Both the position numbers and the translations under genes were made by a program. A stretch of DNA of 60,837 nt from Lachnospiraceae bacterium (GTDB lineage: Bacteria; Bacillota; Clostridia; Lachnospirales; Lachnospiraceae). Below, piece by piece: positions 44,700-53,743 of this stretch; the first letter of the stretch is position 1; the number at the start of each line of letters is the position of its first letter. Location of the stretch: NCBI GenBank assembly GCA_017620375.1, contig JAFZQN010000118.1:1-60837 (forward strand), read 5' to 3'. The notes beneath the pieces are model-generated. The model searched no databases, was not told the DNA's origin, and saw only the letters and a list, made by a program, of their open reading frames with translations.

Positions 44700-44756
44700 C
44701 AAAGTGCAGCGAGGTCTATTTCAAAGTGCAATAATTGCACTTTGGAATAACTTGTG
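44700..44756 (+). pseudogene. Short remnant resembling the Fic linker, with CAAAGTGC palindrome
   Basis: The frame spells SANQSAARSISKCNNCTLE and then stops, similar to the linker of the fic remnant (QSAIQSAKEPASKSQ, then MTLEE). Within it, CAAAGTGCAAT-A-ATTGCACTTTG (44722-44744) is a perfect inverted repeat. It may be part of a second fic-like gene end; this is tentative. Confidence 0.4.
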
Positions 44757-44812
44757 ATTATTAATGAGTTAATGCGGAACCGGACACATTAAGAAATAAA
44801 AAAGATGATCAA

Positions 44813-44859
44813 AACCGGCAGATCTAAAGTAGTACTTTGGGTCTGCCGGTTCTTTATTT
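44813..44859 (+). terminator. Intrinsic terminator after the remnant patch
   Basis: AACCGGCAGATC pairs with GGTCTGCCGGTT, extended by a short AAAG/CTTT stem, followed by TCTTTATTT. Confidence 0.8.
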
Positions 44860-44897
44860 GTGTAAGACCACTTACATTTTACAATTATACATAAACC

Positions 44898-45149
44898 ATG
44901 CATTGCAAACGGCTGTTGGTAAACATTTTAGAGATAACTGTGAGCATAAGCATAAAAGAGACGCAAAAAATGGATGGTATAGATATGACTCACGATTTGC
45001 ACTCCCTTATATATGATGATAAGGGTGAATTAGAAAGATACAATGTTTTCCATGCATCTATGCTGGTACGTCATTCAAACGATGGGAAGCTATATTTGTA
45101 TGATGTTATAGACATAAAAAAAGAAACGAGCAACTCTCTCAGCGAATAA
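44898..45149 (+). pseudogene. Probable C-terminal remnant of a mobile-element protein
   Basis: The 83-residue frame has no ribosome-binding site. Its second half, VFHASMLVRHSNDGKLYLYD followed by VIDIKKETSNS, resembles C-terminal ends I associate with large phage or conjugative-element polyvalent proteins. The first 25 residues look non-coding. With the fic and S66 remnants it forms a decayed accessory patch. The family match is not certain. Confidence 0.4.
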
Positions 45150-45242
45150 TCGCTTACCAGACAAAAAACCCATTTCCTTTATACATAGATAATACTATAG
45201 TAAAGGGAAAAAGTCAATATGTATTAATGGGACAAGTTTAAA

Positions 45243-45270
45243 TTGTTTTTGTGTAAATATCTGCTATAAT
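45243..45270 (+). promoter_or_regulatory. Promoter of the sensor/kinase/regulator operon
   Basis: TTGTTT (45243-45248) and consensus TATAAT (45265-45270) are separated by 16 nt. The rest of the 238-bp gap 45150-45387 holds a CCTTTA/TAAAGG hairpin near 45176-45207 and the leader motif at 45276-45305. Confidence 0.75.
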
Positions 45271-45275
45271 TAAAA

Positions 45276-45305
45276 GAAAAATGGTTCTTAAGAGTGATGA
45301 AAAAC
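45276..45305 (+). repeat. AAATGGTTC leader motif, copy A
   Basis: The stretch AAAAATGGTTCTTAAGAGTG followed by ATGA matches motifs at 49173-49194 and 54165-54186. Here the following hairpin is degenerate, while in the other two it forms a terminator. Confidence 0.5.
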
Positions 45306-45387
45306 ACACACGGACCCATTATAATAATATTGACAAGCTGTCAGCAAAGCTGACTGATGAGGGGAAAATGATAGAAAGGAGGTCCAT

Positions 45388-47199
45388 ATGCAAAACTCAA
45401 AAAGAAACTTACTGCTATTTGTCGGCCTCCTTATACTTGCGGGCATATTCCACATCATAGAGCACACGATACATGACATAAGCGCACTGGGCGATCCGCA
45501 CTATGCTATCGTAACATTATTCTTCTGTCTGGAGCTTGTGATATACACGGTACTCATCATCTTTTGGATACAGTCGGTACACACGAGACTGCTCCCGTCC
45601 AGAGCCAGAAACTATATGGTGATAGTGGCGCTGCTCATGATATTCTATCTGGTACTGCGTGCATATAAATATCGTATAGCGGGAGAAGATGCGGGACTGC
45701 GTCTTTCATGGTACGCCTACTATATCCCCATGACATTTATACCCGCACTGTTCCTCATGGTCTGCATATGCATCAAAAGAGGAGCGGCAAAACCGAAGAT
45801 CGACGAACGGATATTCCTCATCCCGGCAGCTATTCTCGCCGGCATCATCATAACCAATGACCTGCACCACCTGGTATTTTTACCCGAACCGGACGTAACC
45901 AACTTTATCGGAAAGTCAGGGACATATGCTTACCGCATCACATTCTACATCACATACGCATGGATAGTACTGGCGATCCTTTCCGGCCTTGTACTCCTGA
46001 TAAAAACCTTTGGCTTAAAACAAAAAAGAAAGCTGCTGTACCTGGGAGGCATACTGGCCGTCTGGCTGATACTTACGCAGCTGCACACACTAAAAAAATA
46101 CATAGAATTCACACCACCGTACGAATCACCCGAGATACATATATTCACATTGCTGGCCGTTTTCGAGTTCGCCATCAGGCAGAGGCTAATACCTTACAAC
46201 GAAAACTACGCCGGCTTTTTTGCGAGTTTACCTATGACGGTCATGATCACCGATAAAAAGTTCACGCCCGTCTACCGTTCGGCAAGCAGCCTGAAGCTTG
46301 AACCGGATGTAATGGAAAAAGCACTTGAAGGTCCCATATATCCCATACCCGACGGAAAACTCTCCGGCAGACCGATCCGCGGAGGCTATACATTCTGGAT
46401 AGAAGATGAGAGCGACATCCGCCATGCCAACGAAGAACTGAACGAAGCCAACGAACTGCTCGAGGGTGAGAACACCCTTATAGAGTACGAAAACAATCAG
46501 AAGGAAGAGAATGCATACCTGCGCCTGCACCATCGTATATACCATGAGATAGCCGAGGAGATGTACTCTTACCAGAAAAGGATAGAGGACCTCTTAAACG
46601 AAGCAAAGCCCGGCACCGAAGAGTTTAAGGATATAGTGGCGAAAGTATCCGTATTAAATGCATTCGTAAAAAGGAAAACAAACATGCTCCTTATGGCATC
46701 TGAGCATGACGTAATAGACATAAACGAACTGCTGCTCGCCGTATCCGAGTCCGGCAGATACCTCGAGTTTGTAGGCCTGAAGACATCCGTGGACGAGAGC
46801 GGCTTTACCGCCTTCCACTCAGAGGGGAAAGGGGACCATTCGCCATGGAGGCATCTCAACCACTACGTGATTGAGATATCCCGCGTAGCGGTGGATGAGG
46901 TGGCATCCTCATACCCATCCGACACTATCATCGCCCTCTATGACACCTTCCAGCTACTTACCGAGCAGCTGATAGGGCATGCCACACTGCTCATGATATC
47001 ATTTGGCGAAGATGGCCTTAAGCTGGCAGCCGATACGGACATAAAACTAAATACCGAACACACCCCGCTCCCTGTAAGCACAGCGCAGCAGGATGATATA
47101 CTGTACATGACCGTAAAGGTCATACCGTTAGAAAAACATCATATACGTGTAACCGCTACTGCCCAGGAAAAGCAGTTAAAGCAGAAAGGCGGTGAGTGA
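45388..47199 (+). CDS. Membrane sensor protein, histidine-kinase-like but lacking an ATPase domain
   Basis: The 603-residue protein has about seven N-terminal membrane segments (residues 7-27, 40-63, 76-93, 108-130, 145-163, 188-210 and 220-240), like 7TM sensor kinases. A PAS-like segment follows (FFASLPMTVMITDKKFTPVY), and then a long helical region with a kinase-like dimerisation pattern (ENAYLRLHHRIYHEIAEEMY). None of the N, G1 or G2 boxes of a histidine-kinase ATPase domain is visible in the last 200 residues, so it is probably not a kinase. GAAAGGAGG precedes the ATG. It overlaps the start region of the true kinase gene, so they likely function together. Confidence 0.8.
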   Translation: MQNSKRNLLLFVGLLILAGIFHIIEHTIHDISALGDPHYAIVTLFFCLELVIYTVLIIFWIQSVHTRLLPSRARNYMVIVALLMIFYLVLRAYKYRIAGEDAGLRLSWYAYYIPMTFIPALFLMVCICIKRGAAKPKIDERIFLIPAAILAGIIITNDLHHLVFLPEPDVTNFIGKSGTYAYRITFYITYAWIVLAILSGLVLLIKTFGLKQKRKLLYLGGILAVWLILTQLHTLKKYIEFTPPYESPEIHIFTLLAVFEFAIRQRLIPYNENYAGFFASLPMTVMITDKKFTPVYRSASSLKLEPDVMEKALEGPIYPIPDGKLSGRPIRGGYTFWIEDESDIRHANEELNEANELLEGENTLIEYENNQKEENAYLRLHHRIYHEIAEEMYSYQKRIEDLLNEAKPGTEEFKDIVAKVSVLNAFVKRKTNMLLMASEHDVIDINELLLAVSESGRYLEFVGLKTSVDESGFTAFHSEGKGDHSPWRHLNHYVIEISRVAVDEVASSYPSDTIIALYDTFQLLTEQLIGHATLLMISFGEDGLKLAADTDIKLNTEHTPLPVSTAQQDDILYMTVKVIPLEKHHIRVTATAQEKQLKQKGGE

Positions 47200-47200
47200 C

Positions 47201-48505
47201 ATGACCATATGGGAAACAATGAATACCGGTCTTGATGAACTGCTCATCACCTTCGCTATGCTGATCATGCTCTATGCGGGATACCTGTGCATGGCATTTT
47301 ACAGGCTGGGCAAAAAAGACAAAAACACCGTAATATCGCTTATCCTCTTTGTAGTATACTTTGCAGCATTCTATATGATGCTGGACGGCAAGTTCCATTA
47401 TGTGGAGCCCGATTATTACTACTACATGGATGTGGACTACATAAGGACATGGCCCAAGGTGACCACGGCATTCTGTTCGCTCCCGGCGGCTGTAGTACTT
47501 GTCGCTGAGATAATCACAGCCATATACCTTTTCTGGGGTACGCAGCACAGAAAGAAGCTCCGTAAGGAAAGCCTCACCCGTACATCCGTAAAAGAAGCTA
47601 TAGACCTGCTCCTTGCAGGCGTGGCATTTGCGAAAGAAGACGGTAATGTAGTATTTGCCAACCTTTCCATGAACGCCATATCCCACAGCCGTACCGGGAA
47701 AAACATGACCGACATCACAGGATACGATCAAAATTCGATATACTCAGACGGCACAAAGACCTGGCAGTTTATGCAGGAAAACATCACATGGAGAGGAAAG
47801 CCGTACATACAGCTGACGGCAAACGACATAACAGAAGAAGCAAGGATAAACGATGAGCTGAAAGGCAAGAATAAGAAGCTCAAAGAGATACGTAACCGTT
47901 TGGAGATCTATAACAGAAGAGCAGAGCAGATCACCATATCGCGTGAGCTGCTTAATGCCAGAAGACAGGTACACAGCGAGACGGGGCACATACTGCTCGC
48001 CAGCCGTCACTATATGGAGCATCCGGACTCCATAGATGAGGAAAGCTTCTTAGGTACCCTGAAGCTCACAAATATGCACCTGCTTAAAGAATACGAAGAG
48101 GATGACACCGAAGTCGACCAGCTGGCTGAAGCCATGGAGATGGCAAAAGCCATAGCGGTAAGAGTAAAGATAAGTGGTATGATCCCCGAAGAAGGAGAGC
48201 TTAGGGATATCTTAGCCTCGGCTGTCAATGAATGTGCCACCAACACCAAAAAGCACGCCGACGGTGATACCCTTATCGTAACCACGGAAGAAAAAGATGA
48301 TACAGTTATCTTCACCTTAACCGGAAACGGAGAACCGCCCGAAAAAGATGCAGCGGACTCCGGTGCGGTACCCGAAAAAACCATCAAGGAAACCGGCGGA
48401 CTGGCATCACTCCGCACCCTGGTGGAAAACGCCGGCGGTACCATGGAGATAAAAGCAGATGAGGCATTTACCATAATAATAAAAATGAAAAAGGAGGCTT
48501 CATAA
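47201..48505 (+). CDS. Sensor histidine kinase (HisKA_3-like with HATPase)
   Basis: This kinase of about 434 residues has three N-terminal membrane segments (near 15-35, 44-62 and 90-113), a PAS-like region (AFAKEDGNVVFANLSMNAIS), a coiled coil and a phosphoacceptor segment. The candidate His lies in LLNARRQVHSETGHILLASR (about residue 258). The ATPase domain is recognisable by the N box AVNECATNTKKHADG and the G box ETGGLASLRTLVENAGG. This is the LytS/NarX-type layout that pairs with LuxR-type regulators. ATG 47201 lies just after the upstream stop, with AGGCGGTGAG as ribosome-binding site. The stop overlaps the regulator start (TAATG), so all three genes are coupled. Confidence 0.88.
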   Translation: MTIWETMNTGLDELLITFAMLIMLYAGYLCMAFYRLGKKDKNTVISLILFVVYFAAFYMMLDGKFHYVEPDYYYYMDVDYIRTWPKVTTAFCSLPAAVVLVAEIITAIYLFWGTQHRKKLRKESLTRTSVKEAIDLLLAGVAFAKEDGNVVFANLSMNAISHSRTGKNMTDITGYDQNSIYSDGTKTWQFMQENITWRGKPYIQLTANDITEEARINDELKGKNKKLKEIRNRLEIYNRRAEQITISRELLNARRQVHSETGHILLASRHYMEHPDSIDEESFLGTLKLTNMHLLKEYEEDDTEVDQLAEAMEMAKAIAVRVKISGMIPEEGELRDILASAVNECATNTKKHADGDTLIVTTEEKDDTVIFTLTGNGEPPEKDAADSGAVPEKTIKETGGLASLRTLVENAGGTMEIKADEAFTIIIKMKKEAS

Positions 48506-49170
48506 TGTCCGAGACAAAGAATAAATACAAAGTAGTCATAGCGGATGACGAGTATGTAGCCAGAACCCTGTTCGAGATGCTGATACAAAGCACGGTAAAT
48601 TATGAACTGTCCGCATCCTTTTCTACGGCGGAGCAGGCGGTAAACTATTGCCGCACAAACCCGGTAGATCTGGTCATACTGGATGTCATGATGAAAAAAG
48701 GACTGGATGGTCTCACATGTGCCGAAGCCATAAAAAGCAATAATCCCAATATAAAAGTGATATTATCCACATCCACCGGTGAGTATAAATGGATAGAAGA
48801 AGCAAAGCGGGAAAAGATAGACAGCTTCTGGTTTAAGGAATACCATGAAAGCTCACTCTTAGACATCATGGACCGTACTATGAACGGTGAATCGGTATAT
48901 CCGAGCAGTGCACCCGATTATGAATTCGGCGACACCAAAAAATCCGAGCTTACCGAAAGAGAGCTTGAGATATTAAGAGAACTTACCACCAACCGGTCAA
49001 ATGAGGAGATAGCGGAGAAATACTGCATATCCCTCAACACAGTCAAGCGCCACATACAGAACATGCTGAATAAAACCGGCTACAAAAACCGCCTGGAGCT
49101 TGCCATAAACGCCAAAGCATTGGGCTTGGTAGTCCATGACGACGACAGAAAAGATACACACAGAATTTAA
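48505..49170 (+). CDS. LuxR/NarL-type response regulator
   Basis: The 221-residue protein has an N-terminal receiver domain with acidic residues IADDEY, phosphoacceptor Asp near position 60 (DLVILDVMM) and the conserved Lys in FWFKEY. The C-terminal LuxR-type helix-turn-helix is clear (ELTERELEILRELTTNRSNE, then EIAEKYCISLNTVKRHIQNM). Phosphorylation by the preceding kinase is expected. The start overlaps the kinase stop. AAAAAGGAGG precedes the ATG. The terminator after it separates it from the giant surface-protein gene, which is an obvious candidate target. Confidence 0.95.
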   Translation: MSETKNKYKVVIADDEYVARTLFEMLIQSTVNYELSASFSTAEQAVNYCRTNPVDLVILDVMMKKGLDGLTCAEAIKSNNPNIKVILSTSTGEYKWIEEAKREKIDSFWFKEYHESSLLDIMDRTMNGESVYPSSAPDYEFGDTKKSELTERELEILRELTTNRSNEEIAEKYCISLNTVKRHIQNMLNKTGYKNRLELAINAKALGLVVHDDDRKDTHRI

Positions 49171-49172
49171 TA

Positions 49173-49213
49173 AAAATGGTTCTTACGGGTGATGAATTTC
49201 ACCCGTTATTTTT
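49173..49213 (+). terminator. Terminator after the response regulator, with AAATGGTTC motif (copy B)
   Basis: ACGGGTGA and TCACCCGT form an 8-bp stem (49185-49206) followed by TATTTTTTT. The hairpin is preceded by AAAAATGGTTCTT, shared with copies at 45276 and 54165. Confidence 0.88.
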
Positions 49214-49310
49214 TTATAATGCAGAAGTAAAATGCGTAAAACTTTTTGCGCAGGTAACAAAACTCCGGGGAAACCGGATAAAACCTTATTATAAGGAGGA
49301 AAAGGGACAA

Positions 49311-52300
49311 ATGAGAAACAAAAAGATTGCAAGATTTATGCCGGCAGTTCTTATGGTTGCAGTCATGGTATTAATTCTGCTTCCTATGGGATTGGTGTCT
49401 GTTAAAGCTGCACCATCAGGCTCAGGGACAGAAACAGATCCTTTAGTAGTTAACAACTTCGCGGATCTGAAAGCGGCACTGCAAAGCGATACGGACGCAT
49501 ATATCGTAGTAAATGAGTTCGCAAATACTGAAGGCAAGGACTATTATGAGTTACAGAGCGGAATTGACTATCAGCTGGATGATGAAATATTAATCCAGAT
49601 TCCTTCTGGTGTCGAAAAACATCTTGAAGTCAATTGCATGATTGATTGTAGAGAAAATTGTACTGGGCAGGATTATGCTTTGCTGAGGTATTTTATATAT
49701 AATAATGGAGCATTGTTTATTTCAGGTAATGGTACTATAGCACCCAATATCCATGGTGATAAAAATGGGGAGCTTATCCTGATATTTAACTATAGCGAGT
49801 TGGTAGTTGATGGAAATGTGACAATATCCGCTATTTCATCTGAAGGGGAAGAGCAGATTTCAAAGTCTGCTTTCGCTATTGTATCAAATTTGGGAATATT
49901 GGAGATTAAGAATGGTACCTTTGTTGGATGTTCAGATACATACTCATGTGAGGCTGTTTACAGCATGTATGACCTTTACTTAGTTATATCAGGAGGTAAT
50001 TTCAAGTGTGTGACATCCAATGATAACGCTTCAAAACGCAGTATTTATATTAATTCACCGTATATGCGTGAAATTACAGGTGGTACATTCGACGGTATTT
50101 ACGTTATGGAAGGCAATAAGTCTTTGAAAGATTTTCTTGGTGAAAATTGTTTATATGCCTACCAGGAAAAGCAGACTAACGGTCAGATAGTACAGGCCAT
50201 AGACGATAGAGACGGAGTAACGGAAATAGAAGGTACAGTACGTGTAGGTAAACCGATTACTGCAGCTAATATAACCATTACTGAGCCTATAGTTGGAGCA
50301 TCACCTGACTTCACAGGAAGCGCAGTTACAACAGGTAACGAAGAAGCAGGATATACAGTTTCAGTCGACTGGCTGATCGGAAATGACAGGACCAAGAAAC
50401 TTTCGGCAACAGACAAATTTGAAGGCAGAGACTATACCGCAATGGTAAAGGTTACTGCAAAAGATGGCTATATTCTTGATGGAACATCATTGAAAAATAA
50501 CCTTACTCTCAATACTCTCAATGGAGTTGCAAAAAGCGGTTTTAATTGTAATTACGAAGGTTCTTCAGGTTCATTACCGGTTTATTTCAAACTATCGTAT
50601 AGTGAAGTGGCAGTAACTATTACAGAACCTGTAGCAAACGCTGAACCGGATACATCAGCGACAACAGAAGATACAGGATATACAGTGGATGTAGTTTGGT
50701 ACCAAGGTACACTTGACCAAGATGGCCAGCCATATTCGACTACACCGTTTAATAGATTTGAGGCAGGTAAAACATACACTGCAAAAATATATTTAAATTT
50801 TAAAGAAGGATATTCTTTTGATGGTATAAATTTTAACCTGAAGGTTAATGGGGTAAACGCTCAACGGATAGCACTTAACAGCAAAACTGCAACGTATTCT
50901 GTTAGATATGAATTACCTGAACTTCCGATCTGTAACGAATTATCAGTTACTATTGACAAACTTGTAGTAGGAGAATATCCAAGTTATAAAATAGTGACAA
51001 ATGATACTAAATATAACGCAGAAATATTAGAATGGAAAAATGATGACGGATCATTATTTAATGGTGTGTTACAAGAGAATACACGTTATAAAGCTGTGAT
51101 TAAAGTTATAGCCGGCCCTGAAATATCATTGAGCCCCTTTGATCTAAAACTTACTTTAAATGAGGATGATGGTTATAATTTGCTAAAAGCTGGCACAACA
51201 ACGGCGGAAGCCTATTTCGAAGTATTTTTGAGAACACCTAAAAAACTATCAGATGGTTATCCAATTGATATAACAGCACCTGCCCAAGGCCTGACACCGG
51301 ATTATACAGTGATAAATGAAAACAATGATTTATTTGATGCGGAAATCGTTTCTTGGTATAGAGGAGATGATAAAACAGATTTATTATCATCAAACGATAC
51401 TTTTAAGGGTGGAGAAACATATACTGCAGAAATCAGACTTAAAGCAACTAAAAGGACTTTCTTTGATGAGACATATATGGGGTTGTACGTTAATTGGCGT
51501 AATGAGGCAGTAAAGGTAATTATAACTCCTGAGGAGGCAGTTTTTACAGCGTCTTTTACAGCTGTTCAAATTATTGATACAATATCATTAACGATAACTG
51601 AACCTAAGGTTGGAGAAAATCCTGATTATGTGATAGAAGACCCCAGATTGGCCATTTGGGATATTGAATGGTATTGTATGGACACAGGCGATATTGTTAA
51701 TCCTGATGATAAGTTTGAAAAAGGGAAAGAATACTGTTGTGGTTTTTTAGTTGCAGCGAATTCGGGTTATGAATTAGATACTTCTAATCTTAAAATTAAA
51801 GTTAATGGGGAAGAAATAAACAGTTATGAGATTATTACTATTGGAATGAATGGATTAAGAGTTTCTAAAGAATATTCTTTAGTTACCTTTTCTGAAACTT
51901 TGAATGATCTTACTGTAACATATACCGAACCCGTGATTGGTAAAAATCCGGACTATACAGTTACAACAGGAGATGCAAAGTATACAGCAAAGATATCGAA
52001 TTGGTATGAGAAATTTGATGGTAAGGCGATAACTCTTGATCCGTCTCAAAAGTTTGAAGAAGGTAAACAGTATTCAGCACATATTGTGATAACTGCAGGC
52101 GAGGATTGTGGATTTGATCTGACCGGTACAAAGCTTACTGCTAACGGAAATGAGGTAGATCAGAATAAATATAATCTTTATTTGATCCAAATAGATTACT
52201 ATACAGATAAATTTTTTGCAAAAGAACCTAAGACTTTGCAGGGTATTGCGATCACTAAAGCACCTACAAAGATTACCTATACCGAAGGTGATACATTTGA

Positions 52301-53648
52301 CCAGACCGGTATGGTAGTTACAGCTACTTACAGTGATAACAGTACAGCACCTATAACCGGTTATACCGTTAGCCCTTCGACTGCATTGACTACCGCTAAT
52401 ACTGCTGTAACCATAAGTTATACAGAGGATGGCGTAACTAAGACTGCTACTCAGGCAATTACAGTTAATGCTAAGAGCAATACCGGCAGTAATACGGGTA
52501 GCAATACCGGAAGCAACACAGGAAGCAATACGGGAAGCAATACCGGAAGTAACACAGGCAGTAACACCGGTAGTAATACTGGCAGCAATACCGGCAGCAA
52601 TACCGGAAGTAACACCGGAAGTAACACCGGAAGCAATACCGGCAGCAACACAGGAAGCAATACGGGAAGCAATACCGGAAGTAACACCGGCAGTAACACC
52701 GGAAGCAATACCGGAAGCAACACAGGCAGCAACACAGGAAGCAATACCGGAAGTAACACCGGCAGCAACACCGGAAGCAACACAGGATCTAACACCGGAA
52801 GTAACACCGGAAGCAACACGGGAAGCAATACAGGTAGCAATACCGGAAGCAACACCGGCAGCAATACCGGAAGCAATACCGGCAGCAACACTGGAAGTAA
52901 TACCGGAAGCAATACCGGCAGCAATACCGGAAGCAATACCGGAAGCAACACCGGAAGCAACACCGGAAGTAATACCGGAAGTAACACCGGAATTAATACT
53001 GGAAGTAACACAGGCAGCAATACAGGTAGCAACACCGGAAGTAACACCGGAAGCAACACCGGAAGCAACACCGGCTCCAATACCGGTAGCAATACGGGAA
53101 GTAACACCGGAAGCAATACGGGAAGCAACACAGGAAGCAATACGGGAAGTAATACCGGAAGCAATACCGGTAGCAACACAGGCAGCAATACCGGCACCCA
53201 GCCTACTAAGACCAAGGCAGAGAAGACTGTAAAAGTTGGAAATACCGAGTTTGTATATCAGGTTATATCTGAAGGAAAAGCTAAACTGATAAAGGTTACT
53301 ACAACCGATGCAGAAGTTACGATTCCCAGTACAGTAAAGATTGACGGAACTAAGTGTAAGGTAGTTACTATCGGTAAGGAAGCTTTCAAGGGCAATACTA
53401 CCATTACCAAAGTTGTGATAGGTAAGTATGTAGAGACTATCGGAACCAAGGCTTTTGCAGGCTTAAAGAAGCTTAAGGAGATATACATTAACGGCTCTAA
53501 GGTCAATAAGGTAAGCGAGAAGGCATTCTACAAAATCTCTAAGAAAGCTAAGTTCTACATCAAGGCTAAGAAGTCCGTATGTAAGTCTATCGCAGATCTG
53601 ATCATGGGTTCGGGCGTTAAGACTGTTAACTACGAGAAAGTTAAATAA
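49311..53648 (+). CDS. Giant secreted repeat protein with (SNTG)60 region and BspA-like tail
   Basis: This 1445-residue protein is secreted: a signal peptide covers about residues 1-35 (AVLMVAVMVLILLPMGLVSV). ATG 49311 is preceded by AAGGAGGA; the 45 codons in front of it are not credible. Residues about 40-310 look like a beta-helix. Six modules of about 107 residues follow (about 320-970), each opening with ITEP..G..PD and containing a W-Y and F..GK.Y.A pattern. An Ig-like domain (about 974-1055) leads into exactly 60 tetrapeptide units (residues 1056-1295), then a BspA-type leucine-rich tail (FKGNTTITKVVIGKYVETIG). No LPXTG, SLH or other anchor is visible. A surface adhesin-like or matrix role is plausible but unproven. 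Confidence 0.88.
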   Translation: MRNKKIARFMPAVLMVAVMVLILLPMGLVSVKAAPSGSGTETDPLVVNNFADLKAALQSDTDAYIVVNEFANTEGKDYYELQSGIDYQLDDEILIQIPSGVEKHLEVNCMIDCRENCTGQDYALLRYFIYNNGALFISGNGTIAPNIHGDKNGELILIFNYSELVVDGNVTISAISSEGEEQISKSAFAIVSNLGILEIKNGTFVGCSDTYSCEAVYSMYDLYLVISGGNFKCVTSNDNASKRSIYINSPYMREITGGTFDGIYVMEGNKSLKDFLGENCLYAYQEKQTNGQIVQAIDDRDGVTEIEGTVRVGKPITAANITITEPIVGASPDFTGSAVTTGNEEAGYTVSVDWLIGNDRTKKLSATDKFEGRDYTAMVKVTAKDGYILDGTSLKNNLTLNTLNGVAKSGFNCNYEGSSGSLPVYFKLSYSEVAVTITEPVANAEPDTSATTEDTGYTVDVVWYQGTLDQDGQPYSTTPFNRFEAGKTYTAKIYLNFKEGYSFDGINFNLKVNGVNAQRIALNSKTATYSVRYELPELPICNELSVTIDKLVVGEYPSYKIVTNDTKYNAEILEWKNDDGSLFNGVLQENTRYKAVIKVIAGPEISLSPFDLKLTLNEDDGYNLLKAGTTTAEAYFEVFLRTPKKLSDGYPIDITAPAQGLTPDYTVINENNDLFDAEIVSWYRGDDKTDLLSSNDTFKGGETYTAEIRLKATKRTFFDETYMGLYVNWRNEAVKVIITPEEAVFTASFTAVQIIDTISLTITEPKVGENPDYVIEDPRLAIWDIEWYCMDTGDIVNPDDKFEKGKEYCCGFLVAANSGYELDTSNLKIKVNGEEINSYEIITIGMNGLRVSKEYSLVTFSETLNDLTVTYTEPVIGKNPDYTVTTGDAKYTAKISNWYEKFDGKAITLDPSQKFEEGKQYSAHIVITAGEDCGFDLTGTKLTANGNEVDQNKYNLYLIQIDYYTDKFFAKEPKTLQGIAITKAPTKITYTEGDTFDQTGMVVTATYSDNSTAPITGYTVSPSTALTTANTAVTISYTEDGVTKTATQAITVNAKSNTGSNTGSNTGSNTGSNTGSNTGSNTGSNTGSNTGSNTGSNTGSNTGSNTGSNTGSNTGSNTGSNTGSNTGSNTGSNTGSNTGSNTGSNTGSNTGSNTGSNTGSNTGSNTGSNTGSNTGSNTGSNTGSNTGSNTGSNTGSNTGSNTGSNTGSNTGSNTGSNTGSNTGSNTGINTGSNTGSNTGSNTGSNTGSNTGSNTGSNTGSNTGSNTGSNTGSNTGSNTGSNTGSNTGSNTGSNTGTQPTKTKAEKTVKVGNTEFVYQVISEGKAKLIKVTTTDAEVTIPSTVKIDGTKCKVVTIGKEAFKGNTTITKVVIGKYVETIGTKAFAGLKKLKEIYINGSKVNKVSEKAFYKISKKAKFYIKAKKSVCKSIADLIMGSGVKTVNYEKVK
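52476..53195 (+). repeat. 12-bp tandem repeat array, 60 units (Ser-Asn-Thr-Gly)
   Basis: The 720-bp array divides exactly into 60 twelve-base units of the form AGYAAYACNGGN. Fifty-nine units encode SNTG and one, near 52991, encodes INTG. Units differ from one another mainly at third codon positions, plus Ser codon swaps between AGY and TCN. The array stays open in another plus frame and one minus frame, a by-product of the repeat. Confidence 0.95.
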
Positions 53649-53686
53649 TATGCCTTTTCCTCTGGTTTTACCGCCGGATGAATATA

Positions 53687-53730
53687 GAAACACCGGGATT
53701 GTCCGTATGGCAGTCCCGGTGTTTCTTTTT
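53687..53730 (+). terminator. Intrinsic terminator after the giant repeat protein
   Basis: GAAACACCGGGA and TCCCGGTGTTTC form a perfect 12-bp stem around a 15-nt loop, followed by TTTTT. Confidence 0.93.
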
Positions 53731-53743
53731 GAGGGAAAAAAGA

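Noticed and set aside
52476..53195. CRISPR-like array
   Set aside because: The units are 12 bp without spacers and encode a continuous peptide, so this is a coding tandem repeat.
52451..53215. 254-codon minus-strand frame of PVLL repeats
   Set aside because: It is the complement of the 12-bp tandem array; a 12-bp period keeps several frames open automatically. No ribosome-binding site or independent evidence.
52468..53232. 254-codon second plus-strand frame rich in Ile, Pro, Glu and Ala across the array
   Set aside because: It is another open frame caused by the repeat period. The main frame has a signal peptide and flanking domains.
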